A stretch of DNA of 7,295 nt from Methanomassiliicoccaceae archaeon UBA537 (GCA_002504495.1 DATC01000023.1:1-7295), one strand, 5' to 3'; positions 1 to 6,049 are shown, counted from the first letter of the stretch. Numbers and translations are program-made. Notes: a model not told the origin generated them from the letters alone.

Positions 1-47
1 GCCGCCAGGATAACGGCTCCGGCTATCGCTATGGTGCGCCTCTCCAT
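1..47 (-). CDS. 5' end of an unidentified membrane protein, cut by the window edge
   Basis: Only the first 15 codons are visible. They read MERRTIAIAGAVILA: a short basic start followed by a hydrophobic run, as in a signal anchor or first transmembrane helix. The ATG at 47-45 lies inside the last codons of the zinc-ribbon gene, a 19-base overlap in a different frame. It is preceded by GAGG (56-53) with a 5-base spacer, a good Shine-Dalgarno arrangement. Overlap, RBS and membrane-type start together suggest a second gene in the same operon, translationally coupled to the first. The family cannot be named from 15 residues. The frame stays open to the edge, but a chance short open frame is not excluded. 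Confidence 0.5.
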   Translation of the reverse strand, partial: MERRTIAIAGAVILA

Positions 48-367
48 CGGAGCCTCTTCCCGCAGACGGAGCAGAACCCGTGCCCTTCCTCTACAGGCGA
101 TCCGCAGTACGGGCAGTATCCGGAGTACTGGTGATGCTCCTCCGGAGACGGCTTCTTGACGGGATCCGCATCCGTTCCGCGTTCGGGCGCGATCGCGCGC
201 CATATGTTCCTCAGAGCTATGATGACGAACAGCAGGCCGAACGCCATGAATGCGATGTTCATCGGGAAGACGGGGATGGTGGAGGCGATGGACATCCATA
301 CGATGCAGAATAGCAGCATGAAGGCTCCTGCAACCAATCCGCCGGTGTTCACGCTTCTGCGCGCCAT
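29..367 (-). CDS. small two-helix membrane protein with C-terminal zinc ribbon
   Basis: The protein has 112 residues. Two hydrophobic segments (about 9-31 and 36-54) form a membrane hairpin. A charged linker (about 60-80) leads to a zinc ribbon with cysteines 85, 88, 99 and 102 (CPYC-x10-CSVC), ending with a basic tail. This layout is common among uncharacterised archaeal and bacterial proteins, with the ribbon usually placed in the cytoplasm. The reaction or partner is unknown. The ATG at 367-365 was chosen because a TATA-like element (395-388, minus strand) is centred about 25 bases upstream, fitting a leaderless transcript. No Shine-Dalgarno site is visible. The 3' end overlaps the start of a second membrane protein, suggesting an operon. 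It is transcribed divergently from the ATPase gene. Confidence 0.75.
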   Translation of the reverse strand: MARRSVNTGGLVAGAFMLLFCIVWMSIASTIPVFPMNIAFMAFGLLFVIIALRNIWRAIAPERGTDADPVKKPSPEEHHQYSGYCPYCGSPVEEGHGFCSVCGKRLRWRGAP

Positions 368-387
368 GGACAGGCGATTGTGCTTCG

Positions 388-395
388 TATCATAA
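388..395 (-). promoter_or_regulatory. TATA-like promoter element of the zinc-ribbon gene
   Basis: TTATGATA on the minus strand is centred about 25 bases before the ATG at 367. That is the usual archaeal TATA-to-start distance, so the transcript would begin at or next to the start codon. The match to the consensus is only fair. Confidence 0.4.
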
Positions 396-402
396 CCGTA
401 TC

Positions 403-413
403 GATTCCGAATC
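403..413. repeat. short inverted repeat GATTC-C-GAATC containing TTCCGAA
   Basis: A perfect 5-base inverted repeat with a single central base. Its core TTCCGAA is the same heptamer that builds the larger palindrome at 541-559. It lies just upstream of the zinc-ribbon gene's TATA-like element, so it could be a half-size binding site for the same regulator. Alone it is short enough to be chance. Confidence 0.3.
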
Positions 414-540
414 CGTGTCGGATGGAAGACGATACGCCTGCTACGATCCAGTTCATGGTTTCCGTCGGACGATGCAAGACCAGAATTCGTAGAATCATGT
501 TTCTTGAAATCACGTAAAAAGCGTGGAATAATGACAAGTG

Positions 541-559
541 TTTCCGAAATTTTCGGAAA
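541..559. promoter_or_regulatory. perfect 9+1+9 inverted repeat, candidate operator of the ATPase gene
   Basis: The sequence is TTTCCGAAA, one T, then TTTCGGAAA: a perfect 19-base palindrome around one base. It abuts the TATA-like element of the ATPase gene, where the archaeal BRE and activator or repressor sites lie. A dimeric HTH regulator bound here could block or assist TBP/TFB. The neighbouring gene products are not obvious regulators, although this gene's own product could act back on it. The palindrome is seen directly; its function is inferred. Confidence 0.5.
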
Positions 560-569
560 TATTATTAAT
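560..569 (+). promoter_or_regulatory. TATA-like promoter element of the DUF4143 ATPase gene
   Basis: The AT-rich run TATTATTAAT is centred about 27 bases before the ATG at 592, suggesting a leaderless transcript. Its position inside the longer reading frame starting at GTG 538 is the main reason to reject that upstream start. Confidence 0.5.
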
Positions 570-591
570 TCTCGTAGCGGATGTCGCTAAC

Positions 592-1956
592 ATGGACCAT
601 GTATTCCGCGATTCCTACATCGACAAGATCGCACCCTTCGTCGGCAACAGGAACGCGAAGGTCGTCACCGGGGTCAGACGTTGCGGGAAGACGACGATAT
701 TGAAGATGCTGCCACTATTCGCGAAGGACAGCAACGTCCTGCTGTACGATATGGAGCTATGGGCGAATCGCAGGTTCCGCGACCCGGATGTCTTCTATCG
801 CTCCATCAAAGACTCTCTCGACTCTGCGACGGAGAACGTGCTGATAATCGACGAGATCCAGGACGTCGATCGTTGGGAGGAGCTTATCAGGTCCCTCATC
901 GCGGAGGGCTGTTGCGACATATACATCTCGGGGTCCAATTCCAAGCTCCTCTCGGGCGAATTCGCCACATATCTCGCGGGAAGGATCAACAACATAGAGG
1001 TATGCACGCTCAACCTCAGGGAGTGCATGCTCTTCGACAGGATGTACGGTGACAGCGCGTCGGACGAGGAGGTGCTCGGAAAACTCTTCAGAAGAGGCGG
1101 GTTCCCGTCCGTATGGGCGGCCGATTACGAAGAATCAGATGCCATGTCCGAGGTGAGGGACATAGTCCAATCGATCATGATGATCGACATCGTCGGCAGA
1201 TACGGTGTGAAGCGCGTCGACGTGCTGGAGAGCATCCTGATGTTCCTCTGCGACAACATAGGGAACATCAGTTCGCTGAACAGCATCGCCAATACGCTCT
1301 CTTCATCCGGAAGGAAGGTCCATAAGGATCTCGTCTACGAATACGCGGGATACCTCGAAGCGGCCTGTCTGGTGGACAGGGTTCCGATGTACGACATCAA
1401 AGGCAAGGAGATTCTCGTCTCGAAGTACAAGTACTATTTGGCCGACATCGGCATAAGGAACGCGCTGCTCGGATTCAGATCATCGGATCTGCCCGGATAC
1501 ATCGAGAACATCATCTATCTGGACCTGAAGAGCCGCGGCTACACCATCCGGATCGGGAACAACAACGGGATGGAAGTGGATTTCGTCGCCAGGAAGGGAG
1601 GCGACATCGTGTACGTCCAGGCTACCATGGCGCTCGAGGATGAGAAGGTCCTGAAGAGGGAGTTCGGGAATCTGGAAGGGATCGCCGACAACTATCCCAA
1701 ATACGTGGTCGTGCTGAACAAGGGTCCGCTGGATTCGGATGTGAACGGGATCCGTTGCATCGCACTGAAGGATTTCCTGCAATTGGAGGATCTCGGGAGA
1801 CCGCGACGATCCTCATCCCTTCTTGCACAGTTTCTCGCGGTTCCGGTTTCGGATGCATCCTGCGAGGAATGGGATCGCACCGTCCGGGCAGGTCCATTCG
1901 TCATGATCCGGATGACCCTTTCGGATCGATCCCATGGGATCTCGCATAGCGCATAG
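592..1956 (+). CDS. AAA-type ATPase of the DUF4143 class
   Basis: The protein has 454 residues. The N-terminal P-loop domain shows Walker A G27-x4-G32-K33-T34, Walker B VLIID with D87 and E88, and a sensor-like ISGSN at 112-116. The C-terminal domain has the DUF4143 hallmarks: YYLADIGIRN (281-290), ENIIYLDLKSRGY (305-317) and E328-V-D330 followed by Y341-V-Q343. The last two resemble a PD-(D/E)xK nuclease fold, but the usual lysine after the second acidic position is missing, so cleavage is doubtful. The family is widespread in archaea and gut bacteria and its role is unsettled. The start at 592 gives a family-typical N terminus and sits about 27 bases behind a TATA element; the GTG at 538 would add 18 residues across the promoter. 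Family similarity fades near DFLQLED (395-401). About 54 further residues, rich in arginine and serine, look like read-through into formerly non-coding DNA. Confidence 0.85.
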   Translation: MDHVFRDSYIDKIAPFVGNRNAKVVTGVRRCGKTTILKMLPLFAKDSNVLLYDMELWANRRFRDPDVFYRSIKDSLDSATENVLIIDEIQDVDRWEELIRSLIAEGCCDIYISGSNSKLLSGEFATYLAGRINNIEVCTLNLRECMLFDRMYGDSASDEEVLGKLFRRGGFPSVWAADYEESDAMSEVRDIVQSIMMIDIVGRYGVKRVDVLESILMFLCDNIGNISSLNSIANTLSSSGRKVHKDLVYEYAGYLEAACLVDRVPMYDIKGKEILVSKYKYYLADIGIRNALLGFRSSDLPGYIENIIYLDLKSRGYTIRIGNNNGMEVDFVARKGGDIVYVQATMALEDEKVLKREFGNLEGIADNYPKYVVVLNKGPLDSDVNGIRCIALKDFLQLEDLGRPRRSSSLLAQFLAVPVSDASCEEWDRTVRAGPFVMIRMTLSDRSHGISHSA

Positions 1957-1980
1957 CATGAGAAACACATGCTCAAAATC

Positions 1981-1988
1981 ATTTTACA
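1981..1988 (+). promoter_or_regulatory. TATA-like promoter element of the Sel1-repeat gene
   Basis: ATTTTACA is centred 25 to 26 bases before the ATG at 2010. No Shine-Dalgarno site precedes that ATG, which fits a leaderless transcript and an independent promoter rather than read-through from the ATPase gene 53 bases upstream. Confidence 0.5.
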
Positions 1989-2009
1989 TGGTACGGGCAT
2001 CGCATCCGC

Positions 2010-3572
2010 ATGAAGGCCGAGGAACTCAGGAACAAGGCTGATTCTGTGCGTGAAGAGGATCCTTCGCTCGCTGCGGAGCTCTATGCGGAGGCGTCCGATC
2101 TCGGAGATGTCCCGTCGTCCGTATCCTTGGGATCCATGCTGCTCATAGGCAAGGAGATCGAGAAGGACTGGGAGAAGGCCAGGTTGTACACGCAGAGGGC
2201 CGCGGATGCCGGAGATCCAACCGGGATATGCAACCTCGGAGTCCTCTGCACCGACAGCGATTGCGTCAAAGCCCTCGAGCTGTTCGAGAAGGCCGCCGAG
2301 CTAGGGAACATATCCGCCGTGAGGAACGCGGCGGTCCTGCTCCGCACAGGAGGCGGCGTGCCCATGGACTCCGTCAGAGCCGCCTCATGGCTGGAGAAGG
2401 GATGCGAGATGGGAGATGCGTCGTGCATGGCGATCCTCGCACACATGCTCCGCACCGGCGAAGGCATTCCGGAGGACAAGCCCAGGGCGGCGAAGCTCTA
2501 CCGTGCCGCCGCGGAAGCGGGAGACAGGGACTCGATGTACGATCTCGCCATGATGCTCGATTCCGGAGACGGCGTCCCGACGGATCGCGACGATGCGGAG
2601 GCGTGGTTCCGCAGGGCCGCCGATCTCGGTGACGACGACGCACGTCTGTGCATCGGAGGCATCCTCTACGAGAAGGGGATGTATCAGGAGGCCGCCTCCT
2701 ACTTCACGGATGCGGCTCTCGACGGCGATGTCAAGGCGATGTACAATCTGGCCCTGATGAATCTCGGACAGGAGCTGAACGATCCCTCCAAGGGCCGTGA
2801 ATGGCTGGAGACGGCCGCCGAGGCAGGATTCGCATACGCCCAGACGATGCTCGGATCGATGCTCCTCGACGAGGGCGATCTGAAGAACGCGGAGGCCTGG
2901 CTGAGGAAGGCCGCGGATCAGAACGAGCCGACCGCCATGTACAACCTCGGAGCGGTGGCCCTCGCCGGAAGGATCGCGATGGACGACAAGGAGGCCGTCG
3001 GATACCTGATGAAGGCGGCGGATGCCGGCGTTCCGGAGGCCGGAGAGCTTCTCGCGAAGCTGTCGTCGAACGGGATGGTCCGATCGCAGCAGCTCTTCCA
3101 GCGAGGGGATCTCGTAGGTGCAGTCCAGTCCGTCGGAACTCATCCCGTTGCGACGGTTCACGATGACGCAGTCGACTCCGAACGCCTTGGATGCGCCCGT
3201 GTCGTTGGCGCTGTCGCCCACGTAGACGGTCCTCTCCTTGGGCACGTCGAAGAACGAGAACGCCAGCGCCAGGGGATCCGGATAGGGCTTGTGGCGCTCC
3301 GTCTCGTACCAGCCGACGACGATCTCGGGGATATCGTCGAGTCCGTTGGCCCTGAGGTACTTGTGTATCTCGTCCCTGCTGGAGCCGGAGACGATCCCTA
3401 TCCTCTTCCCGCGCCTCTTAAGCTCCCTGAGGACGGATCCGACCTCGGGGAACGGGACCGCCGCGTCCTGCATGGACGCAAGGATGCTCTCGGTGAGAGC
3501 TGTCATCATCTCCGTCTCCTCGTTGTTCCGTCCTCCGTACAGGACGTCGAGGTCCTTGTTCAGATACTCTGA
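2010..3572 (+). CDS. Sel1-repeat (SLR) solenoid protein; frame reads on without a stop into antisense DNA
   Basis: Residues from about 30 to 355 form roughly nine Sel1-like repeats of about 31-36 residues plus a partial tenth. They recur as [DE]xGD...A...LG.ML..G.GV..D...A..W..KAA; clear examples begin near residues 137, 173 and 209. Such alpha/alpha solenoids bind other proteins as scaffolds or adaptors. There is no signal peptide or membrane helix, so it is probably cytoplasmic. The start at ATG 2010 has a TATA element 25 bases upstream. The frame does not stop where the repeats end (about residue 355, base 3074). It continues for some 165 residues to TGA 3570-3572, entirely antisense to the HAD gene. 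That valine- and arginine-rich tail has no repeat character and is almost certainly not an evolved domain, though ribosomes would translate it unless the transcript ends first. The specific partner is unknown. Confidence 0.8.
   Translation: MKAEELRNKADSVREEDPSLAAELYAEASDLGDVPSSVSLGSMLLIGKEIEKDWEKARLYTQRAADAGDPTGICNLGVLCTDSDCVKALELFEKAAELGNISAVRNAAVLLRTGGGVPMDSVRAASWLEKGCEMGDASCMAILAHMLRTGEGIPEDKPRAAKLYRAAAEAGDRDSMYDLAMMLDSGDGVPTDRDDAEAWFRRAADLGDDDARLCIGGILYEKGMYQEAASYFTDAALDGDVKAMYNLALMNLGQELNDPSKGREWLETAAEAGFAYAQTMLGSMLLDEGDLKNAEAWLRKAADQNEPTAMYNLGAVALAGRIAMDDKEAVGYLMKAADAGVPEAGELLAKLSSNGMVRSQQLFQRGDLVGAVQSVGTHPVATVHDDAVDSERLGCARVVGAVAHVDGPLLGHVEERERQRQGIRIGLVALRLVPADDDLGDIVESVGPEVLVYLVPAGAGDDPYPLPAPLKLPEDGSDLGERDRRVLHGRKDALGESCHHLRLLVVPSSVQDVEVLVQIL
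3057..3086. other. tail-to-tail junction lacking stop codons for both converging genes
   Basis: The last Sel1 repeat (plus strand) and the C terminus of the HAD phosphatase (minus strand, ending like its paralogue in SLxxLL plus a few residues) meet here with no intergenic DNA. Both frames share codon boundaries on opposite strands, and neither has a stop. I checked the alternative frames next to the junction. No single-base shift supplies a nearby stop for both genes; the closest plus-strand one is TAG at 3115-3117. A deletion removing both stops and any terminators is the simplest reading; a misassembly is also possible. Confidence 0.55.
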
Positions 3573-3698
3573 GAACCTGGAAGGGTCGTAGGTCTCGCCT
3601 TTCAATGCCAATACGGCTCTGAGCACAGCCTCGACCCTCGGCTTCGAGTCGAAGAGCGTGTTGTCGAAATCGAACAGGTACAGATCGTAGTCCTTCAT
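3072..3698 (-). CDS. HAD-superfamily phosphatase, phosphoglycolate phosphatase-like, distal paralogue (no stop codon at its natural end)
   Basis: About 209 residues are recognisable. Motif I is D10-F-D12-N-T14 (nucleophile and acid/base), motif II has S104 in GIVSGSS, the motif III lysine is K137 in RHKP, and motif IV is G161-D162-S-A-N-D166. A helical cap lies between motifs I and II. This is a complete class IA HAD hydrolase active site, so it should dephosphorylate a small phosphoester using magnesium. The substrate is unknown. ATG 3698 overlaps the previous gene's stop as ATGA and has GGAAGG (3710-3705) six bases upstream; an in-frame ATG at 3704 is possible but leaves no RBS spacing. Compared with the 210-residue neighbour, the protein should end at about base 3072. 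Instead the frame runs on antisense through the Sel1 gene to TGA at 2387-2385, so a caller may drop it or extend it wrongly. Confidence 0.8.
3658..3674. repeat. 17-base direct repeat, copy 1 (within the distal HAD gene)
   Basis: The sequence gtgttgtcgaaatcgaa is identical to 4287-4303, 629 bases away, and similarity continues to both start codons with scattered mismatches. It encodes motif I (DFDNT) of both HAD paralogues, so it is a remnant of gene duplication kept by coding constraint. Recombination between the copies would delete one gene and leave an intact hybrid. Confidence 0.7.
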
Positions 3699-4327
3699 TC
3701 CCATCCTTCCAGAAGATCTTTCAGGGATCCGATTGCGTGGTCGGCGGGGACGCCGTCCATGCACAGCCCGTTGTCCCTGTGGACTATGGCGACATCCATC
3801 CCGCAGGCGTGCGCGGCGAGGTAGTCGTTCATGCTGTCGCCGATGTAGAGGGCCCCTTTCCCGTCGGATCCCATCCTGGACAGCGCCAGCTCCAGCGGCT
3901 GCGGGTCGGGCTTGTGGCGGTCCGTGTCGTCGTATCCCACTATGCAGTCCGTGAAGCGGTCCATCCCGTAGGATTCCAGGAGCTCGATTATCTTGAACGT
4001 CCTCTTTCCGGAAGCTATCCCGACGCGTCTGTTCCTTCTCTTCAGGGCCTCCAGCACTTCGAACGTCTCCGGGAACGGGACCGCCGAACGGTACGTGAAT
4101 GAGTCCGCCACGGCTTCGAACGCCTCTCTGAAAGCCAGGCCGTCCCTTCCTTCGGGAAGGCTCCCGCATATCTCGGCGAGGGTCATTCCGGCGAACTGCG
4201 GGAACATGGAATGGTCGTAGGTCAGTCCTACGGCCTCCATGCCCGCGGACAGCATCATCTCCATGGATGCGCTCGAATCGAACAGGGTGTTGTCGAAATC
4301 GAAGAGGTAGAGGTCGTACGTCCTCAT
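3695..4327 (-). CDS. HAD-superfamily phosphatase, phosphoglycolate phosphatase-like, proximal paralogue
   Basis: The protein has 210 residues. All four HAD motifs are present: D10-F-D12-N-T14, S106 in GIASG, K139 in RHKP, and G163-D164-S-M-N-D168. A helical cap of about 70 residues follows motif I, as in class IA enzymes of the Gph/PGP type. It should be a soluble magnesium-dependent phosphatase; the natural substrate cannot be read from the sequence. The start at ATG 4327 overlaps the methyltransferase stop as ATGA, and the stop TGA 3697-3695 overlaps the next HAD gene's ATG in the same way, so translation of all three is probably coupled. Its Shine-Dalgarno is weak (GTGGGA, five bases upstream), consistent with reinitiation. 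It shares with the distal copy the N terminus YDLYLFDFDNTLFDS, AVPFPE, RHKP and GDSxND, so the pair arose by tandem duplication. Confidence 0.88.
   Translation of the reverse strand: MRTYDLYLFDFDNTLFDSSASMEMMLSAGMEAVGLTYDHSMFPQFAGMTLAEICGSLPEGRDGLAFREAFEAVADSFTYRSAVPFPETFEVLEALKRRNRRVGIASGKRTFKIIELLESYGMDRFTDCIVGYDDTDRHKPDPQPLELALSRMGSDGKGALYIGDSMNDYLAAHACGMDVAIVHRDNGLCMDGVPADHAIGSLKDLLEGWE
4287..4303. repeat. 17-base direct repeat, copy 2 (within the proximal HAD gene)
   Basis: Identical partner of 3658-3674. It encodes the same motif I segment in the proximal HAD phosphatase and marks the tandem duplication. Confidence 0.7.
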
Positions 4328-5079
4328 CTGGTTCCCACGTAGATGTTGACGGCTCCGAAGCTCTTCACGTAGAACCTGGCGTCCTCGAATCCGGCCTTCC
4401 TGAAGATCCTGATCATCTCCTCGCCGTAGGGGAACCCCTCGATGGACGATGTAAGCCAGTCGTACGCGGGCTGCCTGCCGTCGATGGACTTGCCCTTGTC
4501 GAACTTGCGCCCCTGTCTCTTGATCCTCTTCATGTAGATGTTGTAGAAGAAGCGGATCACGCCGTTCTTCGGCTTGGACAGCTCCGCCACGACGACCTTT
4601 CCTCCGGGAGCGAGCACCCGGTGCATCTCAGATACGGCCTTCTGGATGTCGGTGACGTTGCGTAGCATGTATCCGGACGTCACGAGATCGAAGGATCCGT
4701 CCTCATAGGGGAGGTTCAGAGCATCTCCGACCACCCAGTCGATCTTGCAGGGGAGGTCGAGCTCCTTCTCCTTCCTGGCGGCGAGCTCCAGCATCTTCGG
4801 CGTGATGTCGATTCCGACGACCTTCCCGTCTGCGCCTGCCGATCTCGCGACATGGAACGCGATCTCCCCTGTCCCGGTGCCGACATCCAGGCATCTCTTC
4901 CCGGAGATGTCCCCGGCCTTCTTCATCATGAAGCGATGCCACCCCTGCACCATGTGCATGGACATGATCTCGTTCATCTCGTCGTAGTACTCGGCGATCT
5001 CCGTGAAGACGTCCTTGACGTAGGTCTCCTTTCCCTCGAACTGGTTTCCCTTCTTGATCTCCTCTTCGACCATAACCAT
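4324..5079 (-). CDS. ubiE: UbiE/MenG-type SAM-dependent C-methyltransferase
   Basis: The protein has 251 residues, about the usual UbiE length. Family features in order: VFTEIAEYYDEMNEIMS (24-40), matching the N-terminal UbiE signature; SAM motif I LDVGTGTGE (64-72); acidic D91 after the second strand; G118-D119-A; SFDLVTSGYMLRNV (129-142); the post-motif VLAPGGKVVVAELSKP (155-170); and a C-terminal segment like SIEGFPYGEEM. UbiE/MenG methylates the ring of a prenylated quinol (demethylmenaquinol or the ubiquinone precursor), after the prenyl transfer done by the enzyme encoded just upstream. The exact ring here is unknown. The ATG at 5079 overlaps the prenyltransferase stop as TGATG; an in-frame ATG at 5073, with GGTG eight bases ahead, is equally possible. 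A longer open frame to 5130 overlaps the upstream gene and is unlikely. The protein is probably soluble or peripheral to the membrane. Confidence 0.85.
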   Translation of the reverse strand: MVMVEEEIKKGNQFEGKETYVKDVFTEIAEYYDEMNEIMSMHMVQGWHRFMMKKAGDISGKRCLDVGTGTGEIAFHVARSAGADGKVVGIDITPKMLELAARKEKELDLPCKIDWVVGDALNLPYEDGSFDLVTSGYMLRNVTDIQKAVSEMHRVLAPGGKVVVAELSKPKNGVIRFFYNIYMKRIKRQGRKFDKGKSIDGRQPAYDWLTSSIEGFPYGEEMIRIFRKAGFEDARFYVKSFGAVNIYVGTR

Positions 5080-6023
5080 CACACCATAGGAAGCAGTATC
5101 TCCTGGATCGCGTAGCCGGCGACGAGCCACAGGCCGAACCTCCAGTTCAGCGAGAACGCCAGCGGAACGAGCATGAAGTTCGCGTGTGCATCGTCTGCCG
5201 ATTCTTTAGCGTTCCTATACAGGGATGCCAAGGACGGAACGGAGGCGATCGCCAGCATGCATCCGATCGGCACGAGGCCGACGAGCGCTGCGACGACCAG
5301 GACGATGTACGCGGCGAGGATCTCGCACAGATACAGTTTGAGCGCGCCTTCGCGGGAGAAGTGCGATGATAAAGTGCGCACTCCTGCGGAGCGGTCCTCC
5401 TCGTAGTCGCGCGTCTCGTTGCCGCAGAGCACCGCTGTTATCAGGAAGGCGTTGGGAATGGCGAGGGCGACGACGTTCCATGAGAATCCTCCGTCCATGA
5501 GCACGCAGTACGTGCCGATCGGCATGAGGAGCCCCATCATCAGGAACACCATCGGCTGTCCGAGCCCGTGGTACTTGTACGAGACTCCTGTGGTATAGGA
5601 CCCAGCCCCGATGACCCCGAGGATCCCCCAGAACAGTATGTTCCACCCGGAGTACCATATGAAGATCAGGCCGAACAGGCACACGATGCCGAGGCAGCCG
5701 AGTCCCGCGAGCTTCACCTTCTCCGGATCCAGCACGCCCGTCACCAGTTCGGGGGAACGGGTCTCGTTCTCCACGCTGTCGGTGCCCTGCTTGAAGTCGC
5801 CGTAGGTGTTCAGAAGGTTGACCGCGGCCTGGATGAGGATGCTGGCGATCAGGACCATGATGAAGACGGCCCATCCGGCGGCATCGAACGCCCGGTCGTC
5901 GTATGCGACCGCGCCGCCTATCAGGACGGGGACTATCGCCCCGTGAAGGGACCACGGCCTGAGAGCGTTCCACCAACCGGCCTTGACTGGCTTGACATCC
6001 GGCATATGGGCGGACAGAGGCAT
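5079..6023 (-). CDS. menA: UbiA-family prenyltransferase, MenA-like
   Basis: The protein has 314 residues and about eight or nine hydrophobic helices. The first aspartate-rich motif is N72-T-Y-G-D76-F-K-Q-G-T-D82; the second is N202-E-T-R-D206-Y-E-E-D210. Both bind magnesium and the prenyl diphosphate in UbiA enzymes. ALRPWSLHGAIVPVLIG near the N terminus and the NETRDYEEDRSAGVRTL region are typical of MenA (1,4-dihydroxy-2-naphthoate prenyltransferase). MenA joins a polyprenyl chain to an aromatic acid in the membrane; other aromatic acceptors are possible in archaea. It heads a four-gene operon, and its stop overlaps the methyltransferase start. The start is uncertain: ATG 6023, or GTG 6026 just before it, fits the TATA element at 6055-6050. 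ATG 6038 lies too close to that TATA, and ATG 6005 would need another element at about 6036-6030. Confidence 0.85.
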   Translation of the reverse strand: MPLSAHMPDVKPVKAGWWNALRPWSLHGAIVPVLIGGAVAYDDRAFDAAGWAVFIMVLIASILIQAAVNLLNTYGDFKQGTDSVENETRSPELVTGVLDPEKVKLAGLGCLGIVCLFGLIFIWYSGWNILFWGILGVIGAGSYTTGVSYKYHGLGQPMVFLMMGLLMPIGTYCVLMDGGFSWNVVALAIPNAFLITAVLCGNETRDYEEDRSAGVRTLSSHFSREGALKLYLCEILAAYIVLVVAALVGLVPIGCMLAIASVPSLASLYRNAKESADDAHANFMLVPLAFSLNWRFGLWLVAGYAIQEILLPMV

Positions 6024-6049
6024 CACGGTTTTTAACATATCGACATTCG

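Noticed and set aside
511..525. CACG...CGTG inverted repeat upstream of the ATPase
   Set aside because: The arms are only four bases long with a seven-base loop, easily expected by chance.
349..537. 62-residue minus-strand frame in the divergent intergenic region
   Set aside because: It covers the promoters of both flanking genes, overlaps the zinc-ribbon gene start and has no RBS or recognisable sequence.
538..591. GTG start giving the ATPase 18 extra N-terminal residues
   Set aside because: The stretch contains the candidate operator and TATA element, lacks an RBS, and the protein beginning at ATG 592 already matches the usual N terminus of the family.
1959..1968. The 10-mer TGAGAAACAC upstream of the Sel1 gene, repeated at 7284-7293
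   Set aside because: Two copies of a 10-mer sit at different positions relative to their promoter elements (one before the TATA element, one after), so a shared regulatory role is not supported.
3075..3572. Second half of the Sel1 open frame as a novel domain
   Set aside because: It is the exact codon-aligned antisense of a well-conserved HAD phosphatase, with no domain features of its own.
2385..4169. A 594-residue minus-strand open frame as one protein
   Set aside because: Its first part is out of frame with the proximal HAD gene, its middle is the distal HAD, and its end is antisense to the Sel1 repeats. Only 3698-3072 has family character.
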